The notes beneath the pieces were generated by a model that saw nothing but the letters and a program-made list of their open reading frames with translations, made no database searches and was not told the DNA's origin. Made by a program: the position numbers and the translations under genes. This document shows positions 1-6,122 of a stretch of DNA of 8,609 nucleotides, in pieces. The stretch comes from Candidatus Segatella caccae. Its GTDB lineage: Bacteria; Bacteroidota; Bacteroidia; Bacteroidales; Bacteroidaceae. The stretch is taken from positions 1-8,609 of the forward strand of contig USOQ01000090.1 of NCBI GenBank assembly GCA_900556395.1. The letters run 5' to 3'. Numbering within the stretch: position 1 is the first letter of the stretch; each line of letters begins with the position of its first letter.

Positions 1-1366
1 TGATGCCAGCCTCGTCGGGTTCGGCATACTGATGTATCATGCGCTCGCTCATCTGTGCATTGCAGTGGATTCCCTTTTGACCGCTGAAGCGTGCCGCCTG
101 AATCTCCCTTGCCTTTATCACCCGTTTGCGTATCTCGTCACTTGGTTCACCTTGTGCAGCCTTCGAGATATCCTTGAAGGGAACGGGAGTTATCTCGCAC
201 TGAATGTCGATGCGGTCGAGCAATGGTCCTGATATCTTGTTCATGTACCGCTGTATCTGTCCTGGTGTGCAGACACAATTGTGGGTGGGATCGCCATAGT
301 AGCCACAGGGACAAGGATTCATGCTTGCTACAAACATGAAAGAGCAAGGATAGTCGATGGTGTATTTGGCGCGGCTGATGTTGATGTGTCGGTCTTCCAA
401 GGGCTGGCGCAATACCTCGAGGGTAGTCTTATTGAACTCGGGCAACTCATCGCAGAAGAGCACGCCATTGTGTGCCAGCGAGATTTCTCCTGGTTGGGGT
501 GTTGCTCCTCCACCTACTAATGCCACTTGCGATATGGTGTGATGAGGAGATCGGAATGGGCGTTGTGAGATGAGCGATACATTCTTACCCAACTTGCCAG
601 CAATGGAGTGTATCTGTGTAGTTTCTAAGCTTTCAGAGAGTGTGAGTGGAGGAAGGATGGACGGCAGACGTTTTGCCATCATCGACTTACCCGAACCAGG
701 AGGCCCTACCATGATGAGGTTGTGGCCGCCAGCCGCAGCTACTTCCAAGGCACGCTTTACGTTCTCTTGTCCTCTGACGTCGGCATAGTCGAGGTCGAAA
801 TGACTCTGATTTTCGTAAAATTCCTTGCGGGTATCGACGATTGTGGGTGAAGGATTGCTTTGGTCGTTCATGAACTGGATGACCTCGAGTAAGTTTTTCA
901 TGCCGTACACCTCTAAGTTGTTGACCACGGCAGCTTCGCGTACATTCTGTTCGGGTACGATGAGTCCTTTGAAGTGTTCGGCCCTGGCACGTATGGCTAT
1001 AGGCAGTGCGCCCTTGATGGGTTGGAGGGTTCCGTCGAGACTCAGCTCGCCCACCATCATATATTCCTTGAGATGATCTTCTATGATGTTGCTGTTGGCT
1101 CCCAAAATGCCGATGGCTAAGGGCAGGTCGAAACTACTTCCTTCCTTGCGAAGGTCGGCTGGAGCCATGTTGATGGTAATGTCGGCTACGGGAAACTTGA
1201 ATCCGCTGTATTGCAGAGCTGCTGCAATGCGGTCGCGGCTTTCTCTTACCGCCTCGTCTCCAAGACCAGTGAGGTGATATTGTACGCCTCGGTTGAGGCT
1301 TACTTCTACGGTTACGGTGGTAACTTCCAGACCGTTTACGGCTGCACAATAGGTTTTTACTAACAT
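1..1366 (-). CDS. YifB/ComM family Mg-chelatase-like AAA+ ATPase, C-terminus cut by the window edge
   Basis: The frame is open from the ATG at 1366 to the left edge, giving 455 codons. The family is usually a little over 500 residues, so roughly the last 50-60 are missing. The N-terminus (MLVKTYCAAVNGLE) is typical of the ChlI-like domain of YifB/ComM. Visible motifs are a Walker A GPPGSGKS at about residues 221-228 (683-706), a Walker B with VLFCDELPEF at about 300-310, and the Cys-rich stretch MNPCPCGYYGDP followed by CVC and then LLDRIDIQ. This run is diagnostic of the family. ComM, the Vibrio/Haemophilus homologue, is a hexameric helicase that promotes branch migration during natural transformation; whether this protein does the same is inference. 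The gene starts 59 bases after the thioredoxin-like lipoprotein gene with no recognisable promoter between, so co-transcription is likely. Family assignment is secure, cellular role less so. Confidence 0.95.
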   Translation of the reverse strand, partial: MLVKTYCAAVNGLEVTTVTVEVSLNRGVQYHLTGLGDEAVRESRDRIAAALQYSGFKFPVADITINMAPADLRKEGSSFDLPLAIGILGANSNIIEDHLKEYMMVGELSLDGTLQPIKGALPIAIRARAEHFKGLIVPEQNVREAAVVNNLEVYGMKNLLEVIQFMNDQSNPSPTIVDTRKEFYENQSHFDLDYADVRGQENVKRALEVAAAGGHNLIMVGPPGSGKSMMAKRLPSILPPLTLSESLETTQIHSIAGKLGKNVSLISQRPFRSPHHTISQVALVGGGATPQPGEISLAHNGVLFCDELPEFNKTTLEVLRQPLEDRHINISRAKYTIDYPCSFMFVASMNPCPCGYYGDPTHNCVCTPGQIQRYMNKISGPLLDRIDIQCEITPVPFKDISKAAQGEPSDEIRKRVIKAREIQAARFSGQKGIHCNAQMSERMIHQYAEPDEAGI

Positions 1367-1425
1367 GTCTTCAGGTTTTAGATGGTTTCGAAGATTTGGT
1401 GTTGTCAGAGAGGGGTGTGGGCTGT

Positions 1426-2433
1426 TTACTTCAGTAGTTGGTCTAACTTACTATTGAGCTCTTTCTTTTTAAGGCTTCGTGCCACGATTTTTCCGTTCTT
1501 CAGTACGATGTTGTCGGGTATACCCATAAGTCCAAGCTTCAGGAGTGTTTTGTCAGCAAGCAAGTCGCCATTGCATACGTTGGGCCATGCGATAGAGTCG
1601 CGCTCTAAGTTTCTTTTACAGTTGGCCTTGTCGCCGTCAATGCAAATGCTCATCAGTTTCAGTTTTCCCTGCGAGCTACGCTGGCGCGTCTTGAGTTCGC
1701 GTAAGAGGTCCATGCTGTCAAAGACAGAGGTCGACCAGGTGGTGATGACAGCAACAGGAGCAGAGGCGAGCGTGGTGCTCGAGATGAGCTTGCCCTCTGT
1801 GTCGTAAGCGGTAAACGCAGGTAGTTGAGAGCCTATGCCTACACTCTTGAGCCATTTGAGCTGTTGGGTAAGTCTTGCGATGTTACCATTGTCTGGCTGA
1901 TGCTTGCTCAGAAGGTTGAGTAGCTGTGAAGCTTTGGCATAATTGGGTGACAGGTTTGCCACGAAGTATTTTCTAACGAGGAAGACGCTCACAATAGAGG
2001 CAGGGTTATCCTGAATGAACTGCTCGGCAATGTTGGCTTCTTCAGGAGGAGCTACATGGAGAATCTGCTCACGAAACGAGTTCATGAGTTCATTGTCCTT
2101 GTTGCCTTTAACGGTAAGTTCTTTGAGATGTGAGGCGTCAGCCTTCATGTCTACCGACTTTCCCGACTCAGCAAAAACTGGCTGTTCGGAGAAGTTGGGG
2201 AAAACAATCATGAGGGTGAACTTGTCCTTGCAGGGTACTTCGTAGGAGAAGCGTCCATCTATAACCTTAATGGTGTCTACTCCTTCGATGCCTCCGTCAG
2301 GGCTATAAACGTAAAATTCCCCCTGGTCCATGTGAAGAAATCTGCCTTCAAGCTGAAATCTTTTGCTGCTTACCCCACATGCGGTAAGTGCGAGACTTGC
2401 TATTAGAATAAAGAAATAGGCAAATTTTTTCAT
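1426..2433 (-). CDS. Lipoprotein with DUF4369-like N-terminus and a degenerate thioredoxin-like domain
   Basis: This is a 335-residue predicted lipoprotein. A signal peptide (MKKFAYFFILIASLALTAC) ends in the lipobox LTAC with C19 as the lipidated residue. Residues about 25-110 resemble the beta-rich DUF4369 domain often found in front of thioredoxin folds in Bacteroidetes, and about 112-195 are helical. From about 200 a TlpA/AhpC-like domain starts (GSQLPAFTAYDTEGK) and runs to the end, with the cis-proline motif GIPDNIVL at 304-311. Where such proteins have WCxxC, this one has W233-S-T-S-V-F-D-S240, so both catalytic cysteines are absent; C264, C272 and C287 lie elsewhere. Disulfide oxidoreductase activity is therefore doubtful, and a structural or binding role is more likely. 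I chose the ATG at 2433 because it begins the signal peptide; extending the frame upstream would run into tRNA-Leu. The start lies 14 bases after that tRNA, and the unit probably shares the tRNA promoter. Confidence 0.88.
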   Translation of the reverse strand: MKKFAYFFILIASLALTACGVSSKRFQLEGRFLHMDQGEFYVYSPDGGIEGVDTIKVIDGRFSYEVPCKDKFTLMIVFPNFSEQPVFAESGKSVDMKADASHLKELTVKGNKDNELMNSFREQILHVAPPEEANIAEQFIQDNPASIVSVFLVRKYFVANLSPNYAKASQLLNLLSKHQPDNGNIARLTQQLKWLKSVGIGSQLPAFTAYDTEGKLISSTTLASAPVAVITTWSTSVFDSMDLLRELKTRQRSSQGKLKLMSICIDGDKANCKRNLERDSIAWPNVCNGDLLADKTLLKLGLMGIPDNIVLKNGKIVARSLKKKELNSKLDQLLK

Positions 2434-2447
2434 ATGTAGGAGGAAAG

Positions 2448-2533
2448 TGCCGCGAGCGGGACTCGAACCCGCACAGCCATTACTGGCCAAGGGATTTTAA
2501 GTCCCTCGTGTCTACCAATTCCACCATTGCGGC
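2448..2533 (-). tRNA. tRNA-Leu (anticodon TAA)
   Basis: This 86-nt class II tRNA folds by eye. The anticodon loop CTTAAAA is closed by AGGGA/TCCCT and gives anticodon TAA. The long variable arm has a GCCA/TGGC stem, the T-arm is GCGGG-TTCGAGT-CCCGC, and the discriminator base is A73, as expected for leucine. CCA is not encoded, because the next bases are CTTTCC. The acceptor arm GCCGCAA against TCGCGGC pairs except for an A6-C67 mismatch. The gene follows tRNA-Gly by 17 bases and precedes the lipoprotein start codon by 14 bases. Confidence 0.97.
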
Positions 2534-2550
2534 ATGGTAAACAATAAAAG

Positions 2551-2623
<73 letters not shown>

Positions 2624-2635
2624 AAAATGTGAGTG

Positions 2636-2667
2636 CAAAGATAGTGCTATTTCTTGGAACAGCCAAA
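2636..2667 (-). promoter_or_regulatory. Bacteroidetes-type promoter of the tRNA-Gly/tRNA-Leu unit
   Basis: On the minus strand, TTTG (2664-2667) is followed after exactly 20 bases by TATCTTTG (2636-2643). This matches the known Bacteroidetes sigma-ABfr pattern of a -33 TTTG and a -7 TAnnTTTG. The predicted start near 2629 lies just ahead of tRNA-Gly. With no other promoter seen further down, it may also serve the thioredoxin-like lipoprotein and yifB. Confidence 0.75.
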
Positions 2668-2703
2668 AAAAAATACATTTTTTTAGATGAAAAGTTGTAT
2701 TTT
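2665..2703 (-). terminator. Possible weak intrinsic terminator after the Rieske-like lipoprotein gene
   Basis: Read on the minus strand, AAAATACA (2696-2703) can pair with TGTATTTT (2670-2677) across an 18-base loop, and the pairing ends in a run of nine T (complement of 2665-2673). The position, just after the stop at 2729, fits a terminator. The stem is almost all A-T, so it would be weak. Its T-run overlaps the -33 element of the tRNA promoter. Confidence 0.4.
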
Positions 2704-2728
2704 CGGTATTTCTATTGGGTTATTAGGC

Positions 2729-3334
2729 TTAGTTTCCCACACTTACGGGGGTTCCTATGCCATTATAGCTAATGCCATATCCCATGAGCGGGTCGCCCTT
2801 GATACCTTCTGTGATGGCTCCTGTTTCTAAGGAATAGGTACGTTTACACTTCTTGCACATGACCGACTGGCGTATTCCGTTCAGCTTGAGTGGATAGTTT
2901 ACTCCGCCATATTGTGTGATACAGTTAGGGCATTGTCTGTCCCATGCCACAAGCCCCAGGAAGTTGCTGCGTCCGATGATGATTCCGTTGTTGGCTCCCA
3001 AGGCATGCGTCTTGATGCGGTTGTCCCACCCCTCTGTTTGGTCGGTTGAAATTCTGATGTCCTCGGTGATGTTTCTTCCGTCGTTGAGTGTGGAATAAAT
3101 GTGCCAGAATCCATTGTTCTTCACACTGATGAAAGTATAGTTACCTGCGTTGTTGAGTGCAGTCTCGATAGAGGTGCCAGGGTGCAAATGGGGATTGAAG
3201 TAGAAATTGCATGGAAAACGTGTGCTGATGCGGTTTTCTGCCTCGCATGCAGCAAGGATAAAGACCACAAAAAGCATGACCGTGCTCCAAACACAGCCAT
3301 GCTTTACCTTATTATATATACTATTTTGCTTCAC
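2729..3334 (-). CDS. Small lipoprotein with two CxxC pairs in a Rieske-like or zinc-ribbon domain
   Basis: This 201-residue protein has no name I recognise. Residues 1-30 form a lipoprotein signal: a basic N-terminus, the hydrophobic run VMLFVVFILAAC and the lipobox LAAC with C30. After a Trp/Asn-rich middle, residues 128-172 read LVAWDRQCPNC, then about 20 residues, then VMCKKCKRTYSLETG. Order and spacing recall the Rieske iron-sulfur domain (a C-x-H box, then a C-x2-H box followed by Phe/Tyr-x-x-x-x-G). Here the boxes are C135-P-N-C138 and C160-K-K-C163, so the histidine ligands are replaced. Four cysteines could hold zinc or iron instead; this is inference. The start is a GTG at 3334: the frame has a stop (that of argH) 24 bases upstream, no ATG in between, and the first internal ATG falls inside the signal peptide. 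It lies 24 bases after argH, so it is probably co-transcribed with it. Confidence 0.85.
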   Translation of the reverse strand: MKQNSIYNKVKHGCVWSTVMLFVVFILAACEAENRISTRFPCNFYFNPHLHPGTSIETALNNAGNYTFISVKNNGFWHIYSTLNDGRNITEDIRISTDQTEGWDNRIKTHALGANNGIIIGRSNFLGLVAWDRQCPNCITQYGGVNYPLKLNGIRQSVMCKKCKRTYSLETGAITEGIKGDPLMGYGISYNGIGTPVSVGN

Positions 3335-3358
3335 TAAAGATGTTTCTTGTGTGGAAGA

Positions 3359-4699
3359 TTATTTGCGAAGTAACTCTCGTTCTGCATTCTCCATACGCTC
3401 GAAATGGAATTCGGCGAGCGTTTTCTCCATCAGTTCCTGTATCTTGTCGTTGCAAAGGTTGCCGATGCTTCCCTCGTGGGTGTGGTGAATGTCCTTGTTG
3501 GGTTTAAACTCGCCCGCTTCGATTTCCAGTCCTACTTTCTTGTAGGCATCGCGGAAAGGCGTGCCGTTGGCAGCCAGTTGATTCACTTCTTCTACAGAGA
3601 ACATGGGGTCGTAGCGAGGATCATCAAGGATGTGTTCGTTCACCTCCATTTTGTTGATGATATAGGCTGCCATCTGCAGACAGTCCTTCAGTTCGTCGAA
3701 GGCAGGCAGGAAGACCTCCTTAATGATTTGTAGGTCGCGGAAGTAGCCCACGGGCAGGTTGTTCATGATGAGCATTACCTGCTGTGGTAAGCTCTGCAAC
3801 TTGTTGCTCTTGGCGCGAATGAGTTCGAAGACATCGGGGTTTTTCTTGTGAGGCATGATGCTCGAACCAGTGGTACATTCCTTAGGCAGTTTGACGAATC
3901 CGAAGTTCTGGCAGTTGAACATACAAGCATCGAAAGCCATTTTGGCCAGTGTGCCAGCCACGGTAGCCATAGCAAAAGCCACATTGCGCTCCATCTTACC
4001 ACGTCCCATCTGAGCATATACTACGTTGTAGTCCATGCTGTCAAATCCGAGCAACTGGGTTGTCAGTGTGCGATTGAGAGGGAAACTGCTTCCATAGCCA
4101 GCAGCACTTCCCAATGGGTTGCGGTTGGTCATGCGATAGGCTGCTTGCAGGAAGAGCATGTCGTCGGCGAGGCTCTCTGCATAAGCACCAAACCACAGGC
4201 CGAAAGAAGATGGCATGGCCACTTGCAGATGCGTGTATCCTGGCATCAGCACGTTCTTGTATTGTTCGCTCTTCTGTATCAGTTCGTCGAAGAGTATTTT
4301 CACGGCATCAACAATCTCTTTCAGCTCGTGGCGTGTAAAGAGCTTCAGGTCGACGAGCACCTGGTCGTTGCGTGAACGTCCAGAATGAATCTTCTTACCC
4401 ATATCGCCCAACTTCTGGGTAAGCATCAGTTCCACTTGGGAATGTACGTCTTCTACGCCTTCCTCGATGACAAACTCGCCTTTCTCGGCAATGGTGTAGA
4501 TGTTTCTCAGTTCTTCAAGGAGTTGAGGTAGCTCGTCTTTTCCGAGCAGTCCGATGCTTTCGAGCATGGTGATATGAGCCATGCTGCCCAGCACGTCGTA
4601 CTTGGCGAGATAGAGGTCGAGCTCACGGTCGCGCCCTACGGTGAAGCGTTCTATTTCCTTGTTTACTTCAAAGTTTTTTTCCCAAAGTTTTTGTGCCAT
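3359..4699 (-). CDS. argH: Argininosuccinate lyase
   Basis: This 446-residue cytosolic enzyme cleaves argininosuccinate to arginine and fumarate, the last step of arginine synthesis. It belongs to the fumarase/aspartase superfamily, which forms homotetramers with active sites built from three subunits. All three conserved regions are visible: SGRSRNDQV at 106-113, GYTHLQ at 154-159 with the likely catalytic His157, and the signature GSSIMPHKKNP at 278-288 with the catalytic Ser in its flexible loop. The length is slightly below the usual 455-470 residues, but no motif is missing. The ATG at 4699 gives the expected N-terminus (MAQKLWEKNF). No TAnnTTTG box is visible in the 87 bases upstream, which instead hold two CTTGCAAG palindromes. 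Transcription may come from there or from read-through of the SRPBCC gene. Confidence 0.97.
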   Translation of the reverse strand: MAQKLWEKNFEVNKEIERFTVGRDRELDLYLAKYDVLGSMAHITMLESIGLLGKDELPQLLEELRNIYTIAEKGEFVIEEGVEDVHSQVELMLTQKLGDMGKKIHSGRSRNDQVLVDLKLFTRHELKEIVDAVKILFDELIQKSEQYKNVLMPGYTHLQVAMPSSFGLWFGAYAESLADDMLFLQAAYRMTNRNPLGSAAGYGSSFPLNRTLTTQLLGFDSMDYNVVYAQMGRGKMERNVAFAMATVAGTLAKMAFDACMFNCQNFGFVKLPKECTTGSSIMPHKKNPDVFELIRAKSNKLQSLPQQVMLIMNNLPVGYFRDLQIIKEVFLPAFDELKDCLQMAAYIINKMEVNEHILDDPRYDPMFSVEEVNQLAANGTPFRDAYKKVGLEIEAGEFKPNKDIHHTHEGSIGNLCNDKIQELMEKTLAEFHFERMENAERELLRK

Positions 4700-4721
4700 T
4701 GTTTTATGTTGATTTACTGAT

Positions 4722-4770
4722 TACAGAAATCCTTGCAAGAAATCATGTTGCTACAGATTCCTTGCAAGGA
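4722..4770. repeat. Two CTTGCAAG palindromes in an imperfect direct repeat upstream of argH
   Basis: TACAGAAATCCTTGCAAG (4722-4739) recurs as TACAGATTCCTTGCAAG (4752-4768). The second copy extends to a perfect 12-base palindrome TCCTTGCAAGGA (4759-4770); the first matches it at 11 of 12 positions. The palindromes are 29 bases apart, close to three helical turns, which would suit paired binding of a dimeric regulator. The sequence does not resemble the E. coli ArgR box. An operator role is inference; a chance or relic repeat is possible. Confidence 0.55.
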
Positions 4771-4786
4771 TTATGGATATATTTAC

Positions 4787-5248
4787 TTAATCTTCGTATG
4801 GAATCATTGCCAAGGCATCGGCAATCTTCTCTATTCCTTCTTCGAGAGGTTTCTTCACCATGCCCTTGATGAAAGGGTTGAGGTCTGCCTTGATGGTGAG
4901 TTTCATCTTACAAGCGGTTTCGCTTGTAGGTAGCAGCTGAATCCAGAAGTTGAAAGGAACAGGACTATTCTCTGTCTCAAACTTGATGGTCTTAGGTGCC
5001 TCTCTGTCGATGATTCGCATCTTGATTTCTCCCACCATGGGTGCAGAGATAGAGATGCTGTCAGAGTCGAATGTGAGGTCCTTGATCTTGTCGAGTTGTT
5101 CCTTTTTGTCTTCAGGAATCTGGTCTTTCACCTGTTCAAATTTATCTTTGAGGCGCTGCAAGTTGTTCAGATCGCTCAAAGTATTGTAAACAGATTCCTG
5201 CTTGTGGAAAATCTGCTTAATGCTGCTTTCAAAGGTTGTTGTGCTCAT
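4787..5248 (-). CDS. SRPBCC/START-like domain protein
   Basis: This 153-residue soluble protein has no signal peptide. It looks like a single SRPBCC (START/polyketide-cyclase-like) domain. An N-terminal strand (STTTFESS) is followed by short helices with the typical VYNTLSDLNNLQRL, then a Lys/Glu-rich stretch at about 33-57. Beta strands follow (DSISISAP, GEIKMRIIDRE, TIKFETENSP, FNFWIQLLP, CKMKLTIKAD). A long amphipathic C-terminal helix contains NPFIKGMVKKPLEEGIEKIADAL. Family members bind hydrophobic ligands in a cavity under that helix, but no ligand can be named from sequence. It sits between pyrE and argH with gaps of 160 and 87 bases. The ATG at 5248 matches the start of the first predicted strand. 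Fold assignment is fairly confident; function is unknown. Confidence 0.88.
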   Translation of the reverse strand: MSTTTFESSIKQIFHKQESVYNTLSDLNNLQRLKDKFEQVKDQIPEDKKEQLDKIKDLTFDSDSISISAPMVGEIKMRIIDREAPKTIKFETENSPVPFNFWIQLLPTSETACKMKLTIKADLNPFIKGMVKKPLEEGIEKIADALAMIPYED

Positions 5249-5288
5249 TAATCTTATGAATTTAGAGAATTTATCAGGAAGTTATCGC

Positions 5289-5308
5289 TCCCTTTCGGTC
5301 GTTAGGGA
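5289..5308 (-). promoter_or_regulatory. Small hairpin in the leader of the SRPBCC gene
   Basis: TCCCT (5289-5293) and AGGGA (5304-5308) can form a 5-base-pair stem with a 10-base loop about 40-60 bases upstream of the SRPBCC start codon. It shares bases with the larger inverted repeat, so the two structures would compete. No function is assigned. Confidence 0.3.
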
Positions 5309-5396
5309 AGTTAAGGGACAACAGCATGAAGTTGTATAGTATGACATTTGCCTCTTTACTTCTTTTACACACTCTCTAACTTCCCTTAACTTCTCT
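5304..5396. repeat. Long-range inverted repeat between pyrE and the SRPBCC gene
   Basis: AGGGAAGTTAAGGGA (5304-5318) is complementary to TCCCTTAACTTCTCT (5382-5396) at 14 of 15 positions, with a 63-base loop. Transcribed leftward, the arms could pair in RNA. No T-run follows the second arm, so a simple intrinsic terminator is unlikely. It occupies most of a 160-base gap that holds no gene and no recognisable promoter. Confidence 0.6.
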
Positions 5397-5406
5397 TAAA
5401 TTCCCA
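5377..5406. repeat. Three tandem 10-base units after pyrE
   Basis: TAACTTCCCT (5377-5386), TAACTTCTCT (5387-5396) and TAAATTCCCA (5397-5406) are adjacent imperfect copies of one 10-base unit, just after the pyrE stop. They form one arm of the neighbouring inverted repeat and allow it to pair in more than one register. Confidence 0.6.
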
Positions 5407-5408
5407 AT

Positions 5409-6047
5409 TTACTTCTTCCAGTTGGCTGGGTCTTTACGCCAGTCGTGGAGCAGTTCCACGTCTTCCTGTGCGATGTAACCAGTCTCCAAAGCCTCGGCTA
5501 CTACATGCTCGTAGTCGGTAAGTGTAACCAACTTCACGCCAGCATCAGCGAAAGCTTTTTCAGCAACAGGGAAGCCATAAGTATAGCTTGCCACCATACC
5601 GATTACCTCATTACCATTTTGGCGAAGAGCCTCTACTGCCTTGAGTGAGCTACCGCCTGTAGAAATCAAGTCTTCTACAACCACCACCTTAGCGTCGGCC
5701 TTCAGTTCGCCCTCGATAAGGTTCTGCATGCCGTGGTCCTTTGGTTTAGAACGAACGTATACGAAAGGCAAGTTCAACTCATCTGCCACCAATGCACCCT
5801 GTGCGATAGCGCCTGTGGCAACACCAGCAACAGCGTCAGCCTCAGGGAACTGCTCGAGGATGGTGTGTACGAGCTCGAGCTTCACATAGTTGCGCAACTC
5901 AGGGAACGATAAAGTCTTGCGGTTGTCACAATAGAAAGGCGATTTCCAGCCCGAAGCCCATGTGAAAGGATCGTTAGGCTGCAGTTTGATAGCCTTTACT
6001 TTTAATAACTTTGATGCGAAATCTTTCTTCAGTTTGTCCATAATCAT
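5409..6047 (-). CDS. pyrE: Orotate phosphoribosyltransferase
   Basis: This 212-residue cytosolic enzyme transfers ribose-5-phosphate from PRPP to orotate, making OMP in the fifth step of pyrimidine synthesis. The PRPP-binding signature VVVVEDLISTGGSS is at 121-134. The flexible catalytic loop is seen as VRSKPKDHGMQN at about 98-109 with conserved Lys and His, and SPFYCDNRK at 36-44 fits the N-terminal substrate region. Length is normal for bacterial PyrE. Translation may start at the ATG at 6047 or at a second ATG at 6041 (MDKLKKDF). A strong promoter at 6070-6101 puts the transcript start about 16 bases before the first ATG, so pyrE has its own promoter although it lies 75 bases after comF. 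No pyrimidine-responsive attenuator is visible in this short leader. Confidence 0.97.
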   Translation of the reverse strand: MIMDKLKKDFASKLLKVKAIKLQPNDPFTWASGWKSPFYCDNRKTLSFPELRNYVKLELVHTILEQFPEADAVAGVATGAIAQGALVADELNLPFVYVRSKPKDHGMQNLIEGELKADAKVVVVEDLISTGGSSLKAVEALRQNGNEVIGMVASYTYGFPVAEKAFADAGVKLVTLTDYEHVVAEALETGYIAQEDVELLHDWRKDPANWKK

Positions 6048-6069
6048 TAAAGGATTAAAGTTTTGTTTG

Positions 6070-6101
6070 CAAAGGTACGTTAAAACGCAGACAATACCAA
6101 A
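6070..6101 (-). promoter_or_regulatory. Bacteroidetes-type promoter of pyrE
   Basis: On the minus strand, TTTG (6098-6101) is followed after exactly 20 bases by TACCTTTG (6070-6077), an exact match to the -33 TTTG and -7 TAnnTTTG pattern. Spacing is identical to the tRNA promoter at 2636-2667. The expected start is near 6063. Confidence 0.8.
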
Positions 6102-6122
6102 TTTATTATTTATTTTTTTGAC

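Noticed and set aside
1382..1807. Open plus-strand frame of 141 codons opposite the thioredoxin-like lipoprotein
   Set aside because: No recognisable domain or promoter, and the opposite strand carries a coherent lipoprotein reading frame.
2434..2490. A longer N-terminus for the thioredoxin-like lipoprotein starting at 2490
   Set aside because: The extra 19 residues are encoded by tRNA-Leu sequence and would displace the signal peptide.
3848..4375. Open plus-strand frame of 175 codons inside argH
   Set aside because: It is antisense to a fully conserved enzyme, has no family features, and its His/Ser/Gln-rich composition fits a reverse-strand shadow.
5304..5396. The inverted repeat as an intrinsic terminator of pyrE
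   Set aside because: The loop is 63 bases and no T-run follows the distal arm in the direction of transcription.
6048..6069. A pyrimidine-responsive attenuator before pyrE
   Set aside because: The predicted leader is only about 16 bases, with no hairpin and T-run.
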